Shown: positions 12,089 to 23,632 of the stretch, one piece after another
Numbering within the stretch: position 1 is the stretch's first letter
How the letters are laid out: every line of letters starts with the position of its first letter
Assembly: GCF_024868665.1 (NCBI RefSeq)
Contig: NC_079901.1
Location: forward strand, 4,840,007-4,904,006
DNA: 64,000 nucleotides
Source: Triplophysa rosa
Taxonomy: Eukaryota > Chordata > Actinopteri > Cypriniformes > Nemacheilidae
Direction: 5' to 3'
Notes under the pieces: model-generated
What the model was told of the DNA's origin: nothing
Databases searched by the model: none
What the model saw: the letters and a program-made list of their open reading frames with translations, nothing else
Made by a program: the position numbers and the translations under genes

Positions 12089-12300
12089 ATGGATAGTCCA
12101 CCCAAAAATTAAGAAAATTCTTCAAGTCGTCAGGTCTTCACGTTCATGTCTTTCTTTCTGGTGTCTTTCATGTCTTCTCTTCACAACTTTCTTTCTACTT
12201 TTTTTCAGTGCACAAAAGAAGATATATGTGAAGGTGTGAAGGTGAATAAATGAAGACAGAAAGTTTATTGCGCGTAATACCCTTAATTAAAAAAAGATGC
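12089..12300 (+). mobile_element. Degenerate MITE of the AGTTCACCC hairpin type
   Basis: Starts right after the shared TTAA with ATGGATAGTCCACCCAAAAA, matching the left end of the 7417-7642 element. Only scattered traces of the right half remain (CACAAAAGAAGATATATG near 12210, GGTGAATAAATGAAGACAG near 12240). No clean right terminus is visible. Confidence 0.5.
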
Positions 12301-13585
12301 TCAGATCTATGTCATGAAACTGATGGGCAGGTGTAGGGTGAAGGTTCAAAAAATTATAGAAACCCAGTTAAATGAGACCTCTTTTGTTAGAAACACAACT
12401 GACCACAGATGACTGCACCGAAGAGTGTATATATCAAGAGACAACTATGGTTAGTTAACTTAAAGGTTTACATCTTGTTTAGGCAAAATAACATTTGTAA
12501 AGAGATTCACTTAAATGAGTCAAATGACTCAAGCAATTCAAAGTCATTGAGTGCGTAAAGCCAGATATGAAGCTGGAGTAAGCTGTGAGCGAGCCGCAGT
12601 GACAGCTCAAGCAAGTGCTCTCAGGATGACAGAGAGAATGGATCCCCATTGAGCGGGACAAAAAGGCTTCTCTCTTCACATCTGACCAGCACAGCAACAG
12701 AAATACTGACCCCTGGCTTTCTCTCTCTCTCTCTCTCTGTTCCACAAACCCACCATCTGTGGTCATGGTGCAGCACAGACTGACAGCCAGCTCTATCTCC
12801 GCAGGTCTAAGGCAGTCATGAAGGATTAGACCTATGCTCGTGATGGTTTCTGGTTGGTTTAGTCTAGTGGTTAGCGGTCCTGGTTGCCAAATTGGTGCAA
12901 CTCACATCTGTGCCTCAGTAGAACTAACAAATTTTAGCAGCCGATCAGCTGGAGCTAAAGGACTCCTGAGACAAATTCACCAAACCAGTGATTATCAGGA
13001 TATTGACACAAGATGAATGATAGATGTTTTCATTTCACTGATTCACTCAACAGGAGAATATCAGCCATCATCAAGCACAACACTGCATCTTTTGTGTATA
13101 TCCTTTTGTGTCTGTGCTATTTTGCATCATTTACTCTTTACCTTGGTAATTCTCTGTTTGTCTGTGTGTGATTTAACACAAACTGAAACAAGTAGACAGT
13201 TTAATGTCTGACTGCCAAAAAAAAGTGTAAATGCTGTGGCATTGTGTCACTGTCAAAACCTTGCTCTGTTTGTTTGAGTATACAAACAACACATTTATAT
13301 TTTTAACCACCATTGGTCAGAACATTTTCAACATTTGCAGCAGACTGGAAAGAAATATGCAGAAAACATCAGTGTATCGGTTAGCAGTGTATGGTCACCT
13401 GTGGTCAGGGTAATTTTGTTTTTGGTAATGCTTATTTACTAATAGTTAATTTTACTATTACTATAATTACTCCATGGAAACAAAAACATAGATAATTGCA
13501 GTATAATTTGATTATGTTTAAATCAAGATTCATTCTAAAATATTGAATTTAGACATCGTGTAAATAATAAAAAAACAGACTCAAG
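12301..13585. other. Non-coding interval with short CT tract
   Basis: No gene seen. A CT microsatellite of about 20 bases lies at 12719-12738. The remaining sequence shows no tRNA-like, LTR-like or TIR-like structure I can support. Confidence 0.5.
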
Positions 13586-13589
13586 TTAA

Positions 13590-14106
13590 AGGGGTCATAT
13601 GACATGGCTAAAACGAATATTATCATTTGTTTTAGATGTAATGCAATGTGTATACAGGATTTAAGGTAAAAACCGCTGTACTTTCCACATACCGTGCATG
13701 TTTGTATCTCCTCTTTGCCCCGCCTCTCTGAAATGCTCAGATTTTTAACAAAGCTCATCTCTCGTTAACCAGTGTGTAGTGGTCGAATACTGCAAGCGTG
13801 TGACGGAAATGTAACACTTCTTACCATATTTGGAACATCAGGCTCCAAAGCGATTGTACGACAGGTACGCCCACCTTACTTGCGTATACATTTAGTCAAC
13901 TCATACCACAAACTGACATAGATTTGTGAGGGTGTGGTTACACGAGGCGTTTCAGGCAGGTCTGGGTGACCATTCGCTTTTAGATAGAATGCATCTTTTG
14001 TTCAGACACTTTAATTTTTGTCATTTTACGTGTCTAATACATGTATGGGCAACTTATGACACACGAAAGACACAGAAAAACACGTGTTCGCGCCATATGA
14101 CCCCCT
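13590..14106. mobile_element. TTAA-flanked DNA element with AGGGGTCATATG termini
   Basis: A 517-bp element with TTAA at 13586-13589 and 14107-14110. The left terminus is AGGGGTCATATGACATGG; the right terminus, read in complement, is AGGGGGTCATATGGCGCG. TTAA duplications with short TIRs suit piggyBac- or Kolobok-type mobilisation. The interior has no transposase frame, so it is non-autonomous. Confidence 0.85.
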
Positions 14107-14580
14107 TTAAGCAAGCTTCTTTTGTGTTCAACAGAACAAAATTATTATAAAGTAAAAAAATAAAAATAAAGTAGAAAAAAAATGTTTTAAGCTGTTTTTG
14201 TGTGAAATAAATGTGAAGCACGCACAGTATTTTTTCTCCCTGTGCCCCCAATCCAGCTGATACCCCGAGCGATTATCTCCATCCATCTGAGCACCCAACA
14301 ACAGCTGAACATTCCGAGGTCACTCAGCCCTGGCATACACACCCACACACACCTACACCCTCATTACCAAACACAGGCTGTCAGAAAACACACTGTGTGT
14401 GTGTGTGTGTGTATACATTAATGTCTTAACCCATGATTAACCTATTTACACCACACCATGCTTGACGGCAGTGAGTTGAATGGAAAGGGACCACTAAGCA
14501 GTTTCAATCCCCATCCTGTAAACTACAAAAACATAGCAATGCAAAATGTTGGGAAATACAGAATATACTATATTGATTAC

Positions 14581-14713
14581 TGTAACGAGGAAGGCGGGAC
14601 GAGAGCCGCGAGGGAACGGTGCGAGGCCGGTGACGCGAGTGATAATGAGTGTCAGCTGCGCGTTGCACCGGTCTCGCATCTCTCACGGCTCTCATCCCGC
14701 CTTCCTTGTTACA
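14581..14713. mobile_element. 133-bp GC-rich palindromic element with 5-bp target duplication
   Basis: Begins TGTAACGAGGAAGGCGGGA and ends with the near complement TCCCGCCTTCCTTGTTACA. The arms extend about 50 bases each and leave a short loop. It is flanked by ATTAC at 14576-14580 and 14714-14718. The transcript of either strand would fold into one long hairpin. It could be a MITE, or the product of an LTR-type integrase given the TG...CA ends and 5-bp duplication. Short overlapping open frames on both strands are repeat by-products. Confidence 0.8.
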
Positions 14714-14718
14714 ATTAC

Positions 14719-15460
14719 CAACAGAAAAACATGAGCATCTATTGCACATTAAAATCTTTCTCTAAAAAACACAATGAACTGACATAAATCATTGAATCAG
14801 AGATGATCTGGTTAAAACGTCGTACAGTGTATGAGAGACATTGCTTTTTTCATGTTGTAGCTGTAGCGTTCTTTTGCAAGCACATGACTTTTTCTTAAAA
14901 TACATAATTTGAGCGATGTAGTTCATCTGATTTTATTGCGATGCAGACTATAATCCTTTCTAATCCACTTTGATAACAGCCAAGTGTATATTTCGCCTAC
15001 TAGATTTTGCACAAGCAATACTGTAATTGCTCCAGGTTGTATGGTGTCCCCAGGTCGATGTAATGCGTATTGAAATAAAGCAGTCAAAGCTGCTGCGTAA
15101 CTCTGTTATGAGTGTGTGGGCATGTAGTTCCCATCTCACTGGCAGGAATTAGATTATGACACTGAGGCTCAACCCAATCCTTCAAGTGCATGTGTTATAG
15201 AATTAGCTATTACATAACAAAAAGTTTTAGCTCATTAAATAACACAGACTTAGTCTGAATAGATGCCGTATTCAATTTGAAATGAACAAAAATTAGACTG
15301 TGAGGGACATAAATGGAGTTAAATATGTCACACTGTCTTAAAGCTGAAGTATGCAATATCTGCAGCACCAAATTACTGTATATTTTTCATTTGTTTTCAA
15401 ATCTATCTGTTTGTGCAGCTAGGCAACATTGACTCAAACAACACTGTGAGTTTGTAAGGG
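14719..15460. other. Non-coding interval
   Basis: AT-rich sequence without recognisable genes, long open frames or paired termini. Confidence 0.5.
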
Positions 15461-15648
15461 TACACTCCTAAAACTGTTGTGTTAAAACAACACAATCTGT
15501 CCTTAACTGAACACGTCTCTGTGTCTATTTAAAGACAGCAACTCAACCTTGTGTTGCCCCTTTTATTTATCAACATAAAACCACATAATGCGTTAAAATG
15601 CCATAACACAATTTTTGTGTTATTTAACATATCCTTTTAGACTGTGTA
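15461..15648. mobile_element. Small DNA element with TACACnnnnTAAAA-like ends
   Basis: The left end is TACACTCCTAAAACTGTTG. The right end in complement is TACACAGTCTAAAAGG, giving an imperfect inverted repeat. The interior holds GTGTTAAAACAACAC-type motifs. Related ends lie near 10346 and 46658. No clear target duplication was found. Confidence 0.45.
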
Positions 15649-16359
15649 CTTTTCATGTACTTTAAGAAATTCTGCATTTCAGCCAACTTCGTAAGATGGA
15701 GTTTTAAGTTTCTACTTTGAAATGTGCAAAAAAATGTCTTTCATATTTCAGACCTGGAAATGTGAACATTTTATTTATTTGCATTTACTGAATTAGAAAT
15801 ATATATCCACTGCCCATCCTAGTTTAGGTGATGTCAGCTAAAAAGGAATGGTGTCATATAGGAAGAATTTGAACATGACAGGTCTTTAAAGTAACCTCCA
15901 CTTGTAAATCATGCACAAATCCAGGAATGGGTTTTAAGAAACTAAATGTATTCATTTTGATGTTACAGTTACTTCAGAAATATCCTAAAACCCACATGAC
16001 AGTATGGATCCTTCAGTTCCCTCAAATACAACCCAAAGAAGCGTTTTCTAAATTATGACCCCTCTACAGCAGCAGGTGATTAAATAGAAACTTTTTCCTT
16101 AAAGGGAACCTCCCCCCAAAATATGAAAATTCTGTCATGAATTATTCACCATTGAGTCGTTCCAAAACTCTAGGACCTCCGTTCATCTTCGGACCTAAAT
16201 TATGATAGTTTTGATGTGGTCATAGAGCTTACTGACTCCCCCTTGGACAGAGACGCAGCTGCAATTCAAACCACAGAAAGTTACTAAAGACATTGTTAAA
16301 ATGTGACTCCAGTGGCGAGTATACTTTTTGTACACAATGAAACAAAAATAACGACTTTA
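15649..16359. other. Non-coding interval with one half of a TTAA MITE
   Basis: At 16099-16102 a TTAA is followed by AGGGAACCTCCCCCCAAAAT and ATTCTGTCATGAATTATTC, matching the left half of the hairpin MITE at 7417-7642. The right half is not recognisable. The rest shows nothing I can assign. Confidence 0.45.
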
Positions 16360-17434
16360 GGCTATGTTCACATTTGGCTTCTTTTTTGAAGCTACCAGCA
16401 TCTGTTTTACATTATAAGCCTATGGTGTAAACCATGTTATCAAAAAAGTCCTGTGCGCTTTTTTAAAAGCCACCATATGCGTCTTTTTCTGCAGCTCAGA
16501 GCGTCTTTTGAAGTTGAAAAAAGTTCAGCTTTTCTAAAAACAAACAAGTGCCGTTTTCACAGCTGACCAATGACAAGCCAGTAGCGAGACCTGTCATTTC
16601 CATAACAACATGCGAGAAAGGTGATTGGACGATCAGGATCGGGCTCAAAAATATAAAATGGCGGCCGAAACAATGGTTGGAGCATAGTTTTGTATGAATT
16701 TAAATTTAATTTTCACTTTCAATAACTTTTGATTGCATTTCTAGCGAAAAATTGATATTGTAGTTGTTTAATATGTGATTGGTTATTGCAAAGACCCTCT
16801 CTGTTTATAATTTAAATAGAATTCCATTACACTGCCTATGAAGCCTGTCTGAATCTCTGAGCTGCCTTCGTGCACAAACGCTGCCTCTGAAGTCATTGCC
16901 TGATTGGGCAGCTGCCTACGCTTTTGCACGGAGTCACGGAGAAGGTGCTGCTAGATAGACAACTAGTGTTGCAGCTTTTGTTATAGATGGTTTCAAAGTG
17001 ACAAACATAAACAAATATCACTGCGCATGTGCACGTTCGTGGACTGGCCTTAACTTCCGGTACACATTCGCCAACAATAGAGTGCCTGTAGTGTAGATGA
17101 TTTCTGATAACAAGCAAAAGAAACCTAGAAGAACTGTTACTTGGCTAAACTTGTCTCTCCAATATTTTTAATTTAGACTGCAATAACAAATGTACCATAT
17201 GGTTTCTTTAAATGCGACCAAACTACAGGACCCATTTAACAAATTGTTTATTTAAAAAATTCAACATACAACACAATTCAACAAATAGTTTAATGCAATT
17301 ATTATACAATAAAATAATAATATAAATTAATATTAGTGCTATTTGTAACCATAACACTGCAAGCTTTTTTTCCCTAAAAAAGCACCATTGTCAACTTCTT
17401 CTTGTCAAGAAAGTAGCCAAATGTAAACAGAGCC
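16360..17434. mobile_element. PIF/Harbinger-like non-autonomous element
   Basis: A 1,075-bp element with inverted ends: left GGCTATGTTCACATTTGGCT, right (complement) GGCTCTGTTTACATTTGGCT. It is flanked by the 3-bp duplication TTA at 16357-16359 and 17435-17437. TTA/TAA duplications and GG-starting termini are the signature of PIF/Harbinger transposition. The interior has no transposase or Myb-like frame, so it would need a partner element. Confidence 0.8.
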
Positions 17435-17437
17435 TTA

Positions 17438-18535
17438 TTTAATGATTTCCTGGCTTCCGCAACCATCTCCAATTCGCCACGCAATGCATGCATTTAATAC
17501 TGACGAAGAACGCAGGCTCCTGTGTTTGCTTAACACGCATGCGTTGTGAACTCCGGCTGCTGTGCACATATGCGTCATGTGCCCATTTGGATGTGCCTTG
17601 GACAATGACACGGAAGTCAGGAAAATGTTGGAAAAAAGTAATTATTTTTGTTTTATTGAGTGTACTTGTCATTCCATAAGAATAAGGTTGATCCACTGGA
17701 GTCACATGCACTATTTTAACAGTGTCTTTCCTAACTTCCTAGAGGTCTGAATTTGGGTTGCTTTGCTATCTATGGGGAAGTCAGAAAGTTCTCAGACCTC
17801 ATCAACACTATTTTGATTTGTGTTTCGAAACGGGGATCCTAGGGTTGTGGTACGACTCAAGGGTAAGTCATTTATGACAAGAGTTTTCATTTTTGGCGGA
17901 TGCTATCTTGAATGCATTGTGGTATTGTATACCAGCGCAAAGATTGTTGTCTAGATCCCAAGGAACACACATACTAATAAAATATATACCATATGGGCTC
18001 TCCTTCAAAGCTACAGTAAAATGCATTAATTTAAAGGCAATCTGAAAATTTGAAAAAAATGTGGGTAAGAGATTATGTATAAAGTTACACATTATGTATA
18101 AACAAAGACACATGTTGATTGGTAGCGATGGTCAAAAGTCACTTTGTGATGAGATGCACAGCATGTTTTTTTGAGTAGGACAGGCTTTAATTTCAATAAG
18201 TATTTACTTCTGAGCAGATAAAACGTGTAAACAAGTCACAGTTCCTAAATAAATGTTTTGCACACATTTTCAAACAGTATGTGTGAGATTATCATCTGTT
18301 GATCATCACAATCACAAAACAAAGGCTGCATTTCATTTAATGTCTCTAAATGTAAAAATACAAGCATCTTGAACAAAGCATTTTATGATCTGAGATATCA
18401 AATTCAAACAACATTCAAAATCACACAGAATAATACAGAAGGCCTGTGCCCTTTCTGAAAAAGTTAAGGCAGAGTCCATGTTTATTGTTTTAGTAGTTCA
18501 GATAGTCCTTGTAATTTCTAGCACTTGAATAGCCT
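17438..18535. other. Non-coding interval
   Basis: No gene or element boundary could be supported. Open frames of 60-90 codons overlap each other on both strands and carry no recognisable motif. Confidence 0.5.
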
Positions 18536-18540
18536 ATTAA

Positions 18541-19125
18541 TGTCAGGAAGGCGTGGAAGAACCCAGATGCAGGCAGGCGTGAAGGGGTTAACAAAACAAG
18601 ACTTTTATTAAACAGGGGACAAACACTAACAAAAGGAAATACCCACAAGGGGGTGTCTAACAAGATGAACTAAAATATAAAACAAGAAACAAAATACTTC
18701 CCTCGATGGGGCATAAAGAAAACCAAACTAGACACGACACAACGTCTTAAACAGGGCAAGGTAATATAAACGAAGAGACCAGGAATCAGGAATATAACCC
18801 GAGGCACAAAATCCACTGGCATGCACGAACTAGGTACAGGGTTCACATACATACACAATCCACGAGCACAGGACAAAGAAACATGAGGGCATTTTAAAGG
18901 CAAGACAAACGAGGGATAATGACACAGGGCAGGTGGGAAACATTAGACACGGCAGGGAAGCAATACATGAAACAAGAGGGGCGGGGCCAATGACAAGACA
19001 CGAGAAAACACATGGAGTGTCAAAAGATAAACACCCCATGGTTTTCTAACACAAAACCAAAAGCTTTGTCATGACTCTGCCACAGGACCAAGAAAAACAT
19101 GACTAAGTGAGACAGAGCCATGACA
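18541..19125 (-). mobile_element. Solo LTR, sushi-like family
   Basis: A 585-bp unit. In sense (minus) orientation it begins TGTCATGGCTCTG and ends with the complement of TGTCAGGAAGGCG. It is flanked by a perfect 5-bp target duplication ATTAA at 18536-18540 and 19126-19130, with no internal region, so it is a solo LTR left by LTR-LTR recombination. It shares the family layout: an inverted repeat at the U3 start (19113-19125 with 19067-19079, one mismatch), a CCCGCCCCTC motif, a TATA-like region, and a closing part with AATAAAAG ahead of GTTAACCCCTTCACGCC. No coding capacity. Confidence 0.92.
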
Positions 19126-19744
19126 ATTAATCCAGCCCTTGAACCTTTCTTCGGGTAATTAAAAAGGTCAACCTTTAAAAACTGATTCATTTAGTCAAGT
19201 GTGACACCATACAGCTCTCTTACTTTCTACCTTTTTTTCGATTGCTCTTCATGCATCCCGCTACTTTGAGACTCTCAAACGTTGTTGACCTCACACTTGA
19301 CACGAACGCCCTCTTGTCCTTTGCTTCACGCAGCACGCTCATGCTTTGCTTTACAGTGGCGGCTCAAAGATCCAAAGCTTTTTGAATACAGATCAGATCT
19401 GTGACCTTTCGGAGAGAGCAGAAGTATGTAGCATAATATGAAAGTCCTGCTTACTGCGCTTGGCCCTTGGGACATTGCTGACACTACACCTCTAAAACAT
19501 TGTGTATTAATTGCAGAATGGAGACAGTAGGTCCTTTCCCATCCCCTCCCCAATCTGATTCTGAAGGTCAGTCCTGATCTCTCCTCCCTCTACTGCATCG
19601 GACAAGTAGCATACTGTAGTTCTCTGGGTTGACTTTAAAATAGCACTTGCACATCACAGATTTTTGTTTATAAGCTTGTAGTTGTCAGGAAATCAAATGT
19701 CAAACATTTTAAATGTGTGATTCTATAATTTAAAGTACCTAAAC

Positions 19745-19905
19745 ATATACATTTACATTTATGCATTTGGCAGACCAAACCAAAAGTGACTAAAATTGCA
19801 TGATACTACATCATTTGTATTTGAGTATGTGCAATCCCTGGGATCGAACCCATGACCTTGGAATTGCTAGCACCTTGCTCTAACCACTGAGCTACAGGAA
19901 AGCAA
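19745..19905 (-). mobile_element. tRNA-derived SINE
   Basis: Read on the minus strand there is a tRNA-like head with A box TAGCTCAGTGG (complement of 19884-19894) and B box GGTTCGATCCC (complement of 19840-19850). A short body follows, then a tail ending near TGCCAAATGCATAAATG. These internal RNA polymerase III promoter boxes and their order are diagnostic. The same SINE type occurs at 30936-31078. Confidence 0.85.
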
Positions 19906-19998
19906 ACTAGTTCTGTTAGATTTTTTGGGTTTACACTGGTTTGTCTGGTCTCGCTACCAAAAAAGATAAAAGGGGACATAGTATTACTGTATATATTG

Positions 19999-20415
19999 TC
20001 AGGTCTGTTGCTAGTTTTTTATTTTTATATATATTTTTGGTTTGTCCCCTTTATCTCCCTCCAGCCTGGTCCCGGGTTAAGATACTCACATCAGCATCAG
20101 TAATTACCCACACCTGTTCCTCATTACTCTGCCTCTCTATTTATACCATTGCCTTCCTTCACTCAGCGTGGCTATGTATTGTTTGTTACTCACCGTTGGA
20201 TTACTGATGTTTGTCGCGCTACGCAGTATTTGCAACCAGGAATTATTCTCTGTGTCTCTCCACAGTGAGTCAGTTTTGAGAGCGCCGGTTTGGACCTTTT
20301 CTCCCGTTCGGCATTTCATTCTCTCTACGTAGACTAACTGTGTTCCATACAAAATGATGTTCCGTACATATGACCTTTTACCGCTGATATCTTAATAAAT
20401 ATTTCAGTGTCATAC
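19999..20415 (+). mobile_element. Possible solo LTR, sushi-like
   Basis: Starts TGTCAGGTCTGTTGC and carries the block CCCACACCTGTTCCTCATTA seen in the other LTRs. It has a TATA-like TATTTATACC at 20139-20148 and AATAAA at 20394-20399. The end near 20410 (GTCATACA) is uncertain and no target duplication was found. Sequence order fits U3-R-U5, but this is weaker than the 18541 copy. Confidence 0.45.
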
Positions 20416-20467
20416 ATAAACGATATATCTATGTTATCCTTAATTCTCCTTCTTTCACACCGACTAA

Positions 20468-21494
20468 AGTCCTATTCGCACAGGATTAGTATTATCTGGG
20501 GACCTCTGGTCATTTGTAATAATCGCAGAGATTGTCTGTGATCTTAATCCCGTGCGAAACGGCCATGTCTGTAATTTGTCAAGTAAAAATTCCCCCACAA
20601 ATTACCTACCATATTTTGACGAACACCGAGGTCCTGTGATAATATTAGTCCAGTGCGAATCGGCATCTCTGCGATTTGAAATTTTGAACAAGATTTGGCG
20701 GGATCGTATCTCATTTTTTCAAGGTTTCTGTGTGCCTTTTCAGTCATCTTTCGCAAAGAATTGAAGCTGCGTTGGAGTGTTTTCACAGTATTTTGGGTGC
20801 TGGGTTATGTCGCTACATACCAGACAACAATAATATTGGCAGAGAGAAAATATTCACTGTAAAAAAACACAACATGATCAGAAGAGCGAAACAAAAAAGA
20901 AGGAATATATGGAGATGGATGACATGCATGGCAGCATGCGGTAAGGAACATTCTTCTGTTTACATACAACTACACCTACAACGACAAGACTTTCAAGTAG
21001 GGCTGTCAACTGTAACGCGTTAACGCATGTGATTAATTATTTCAAATTAACGCGTGAAAAATATTTAATGCAATTAACGCAGCATCAGTTTGTTTTGACA
21101 TCCTTTGTCTAGCGTTACATTATGTAATCACGCTCTTTTTTGCGCGATTTGAAACAGTTGCTTTGACATGTTCAATGAAGATAGATAGCTTCTAAACTGT
21201 GGTACGCGGCAAAATGCAAAGCGAGGTCCAGCCTGGTGTGTACAGTAACGGGCTAAAGGCTGCATTGGTGAATCTCTGTCAGACAGCGCATCCGTGTTAA
21301 ACTCTCTTTCGTGCCATGTTTAGAAAGAGGGAAGCACCTTCACGTCATTTCCGGGAGATAAGTCAGTAAATTTGAGTAAAATCACAGAGTTCACTTATCC
21401 AGTGCGAATGCGCAACATGATCACAGACAATCTCTGCAATTATTACAAATGACCAGAGGTCCCCAGATAATACTAATCCCGTGCGAACAGGGCT
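20468..21494. mobile_element. PIF/Harbinger-like non-autonomous element with long TIRs
   Basis: A 1,027-bp element with inverted repeats of about 80 bp. The left end is AGTCCTATTCGCACAGGATT and the right end in complement is AGCCCTGTTCGCACGGGATT. Both continue through TAGTATTATCTGGGGACCTC. It is flanked by TAA at 20465-20467 and 21495-21497, a 3-bp duplication typical of PIF/Harbinger. Degenerate extra copies of the terminal motif lie inside at 20550-20700. An additional transposon-end motif (TAGGGCTGTCAAC, 21000) lies inside, but its partner end was not found. Confidence 0.85.
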
Positions 21495-21497
21495 TAA

Positions 21498-22047
21498 GAC
21501 AGAGACCCTCCTGACATTTGTTCCAATGATATTTCAATGATTGTTATCATTGAACAATGTTATCACAAATCGCTAAATATTACCTTTTGTTGAATAAATG
21601 TTTTGAAACGGAAATATTTAAACTTCAATTGCGGGCGATGCTTGGCTTCACTCACAGCCTGAGACAGGCAGCACGTTTGACCATCATTCTGCGACCAGTG
21701 ATTATGTTTACGTTATATTAATGAATTGTCATGTTTTAACAAATTAAACATTAACTTTAACTCAATTGATTGTGATGTTTTTATTGCCAACTTTTCATAA
21801 AAAGTCCAAGTTAAACACGATAGAAAATTCACACATATTTAATACGACTTCGTATACATCAAATTATATAACCGTTTATTACAAAACTGTGTGGATACAG
21901 GCAATTTTATTTACAACCATTTGAAGTTAACAACTAATTAGCTCACAGTTGATCAGTTAAATGTCCATTTTCGCAGTTTAAATCAAGTTATGCACTCTCT
22001 ACGGAACATCATTGCAAGCCTGTACGGAACACTGTTAACCTTTATCC
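21498..22047. other. Non-coding interval between transposons
   Basis: AT-rich with no gene. The motif CGGAACA recurs (near 22001 and 22025) and a related TTCCGTACA lies at 20369 and 23638, on the far sides of the neighbouring elements. This suggests the elements inserted into an older repeat. Confidence 0.35.
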
Positions 22048-23632
22048 CCAGATAGCACAATCCATCTGGTTTACATCTATTTGACGTCTGCATTTACATC
22101 TGCAAGACATCTTAAATACATAGTTTGCTCATCTGCAATCAGAGGTGGGTAGAGTAGCCAAAATCTTTAAAAGTACAAGTAACTAGAGAAATTGTTACTC
22201 AAGTAAAAGTAAAAGTCACTATTTTAAAAATTACTTGAGTAAAAGTAAAAAAGTATGCAATGAAATAACTACTCAAGTAGCTAGTTACTTAGTTACTTTG
22301 TATCTGATTATATAGGCCTACTACATAAAGTTAATATTAACGCCAATATTTTAATATTACATTTTAATCAATATTTTTAATTATCATAAGCAGATATCTT
22401 TGCAATATACTAGAGAGACTAAAGAATCGACAAACACAGAAGAGACAAGCATTTCTGTAAATTTCATCTAGTCCTGATGTCAATGTAGTTTACACAACTT
22501 ATTTAGAATAATAGACCATGTCAAACTAAAGCATGAACTAAACTCAGAGCATTTCCTAAGATGATCTAGAACATCTGCAGTGCTCTCTTAAATGAAATAC
22601 ACATTTTTGAACAAAGCTCATGTTTTCTCGTGTTGTGTCACGTGTGTTGTGAAACGCTCTTACTTGTAAACAAACAGTAAACAGTGAACCACACGCCCAT
22701 CAACACGTTTTCTTCCTTCTGTTCTTCAAATGTATATTCTGCAAGCCCACGTCTCTGTGTCTGACAGGTAACGCGCATGTTGCTGTGTCTGACGAACAGG
22801 TTGCGCGAGTGCGCGCATATGGCGGGCATTTATCATTGCTAGCAAACAATATGAAACATTTGCAGTTTTGATTGTACAGATATAGATTAATATCCACTTC
22901 ATCCAACGCTCTTTGTGTTCTGCGTGTTCTTAAGTTTCGCGCTACGAGGAGTGAGTAATCCTGTTCAGATGATTCAGATCGTGCTGCGAACTGAACAAAT
23001 CATTTGAACTGATTCATTAGCCTATTCAAATGGTTTTGCCCATTGTTCAATTAATGCTTTCAAAAGAATCGACTCAAAAGAATCGATCACTCGGGAATGC
23101 CCGTAAAAAGAGACGACAACCTTGAAATAAACAACGCGTTTTAAAAAGCATATTTTAAAATGAAGGAACGAAGGAACGTCACGCAATGTAAGTTATGTAA
23201 CGAAGTAAAAGTACAGATTTTCTATTAGAAATTTACTCAAGTAAGAGTAAAAGTACACACTTTTAATTTTACTTAAAAAGTACATATTTTCCAAAATGTT
23301 ACTCAAGTAAATGTAACGAAGTAAATGTAGCGCGTTACTACCCACCTCTGTCTGCAATACGTCTCTGAGACGTCTGAACGTCTGTAATACATCTGCTAAA
23401 GATCTGGAGATCTGCTGCTTAAAAACATCTGCTAAACATCTTAGAAAGAGCTGTTGTAAATCCATTCTAAATCATAAACATCTTACAGACATCTTCTAGA
23501 TGTCTATATGACGTCTGACAGCAGACATCTCCGAGACGTATTGCAGATGAGCAAACGATGTATTGTAGATGTCTTGCAGATGTAAATGCAGACGTCAAAT
23601 AGACGTAAACCAGATGTATGTGTGCTATCAGG
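22048..23632. mobile_element. Palindromic DNA element (host of nested hAT)
   Basis: Left end CCAGATAGCACAATCCATCTGG, shown here as CCAGATAGCAC then CCATCTGG; the right end in complement is CCTGATAGCACACATACATC. The arms match for about 90 bases (GACGTCTGCATTTACATCTG and its complement). Without the nested hAT the element is about 370 bp and is full of ACATCT/AGACGT words, so it forms one long hairpin. No clear target duplication was seen; the superfamily is not assigned. Confidence 0.75.
22140..23350. mobile_element. hAT-type non-autonomous element, nested
   Basis: A 1,211-bp element beginning CAGAGGTGGGTAGAGTAGCC and ending CTACCCACCTCTG. It is flanked by a perfect 8-bp target duplication TCTGCAAT at 22132-22139 and 23351-23358. 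Both terminal regions are built of ACTCAAGTAAAAGT-type subterminal repeats, which in hAT elements bind transposase. No transposase frame is present. It lies in the left arm of the palindromic element 22048-23632 and is therefore younger than it. Confidence 0.92.

Noticed and set aside
20999..21080. A second transposon nested in the 20468-21494 element, starting TAGGGCTGTCAAC
   Set aside because: The matching opposite end and a target duplication were not found, so I only mention the motif within the larger element.
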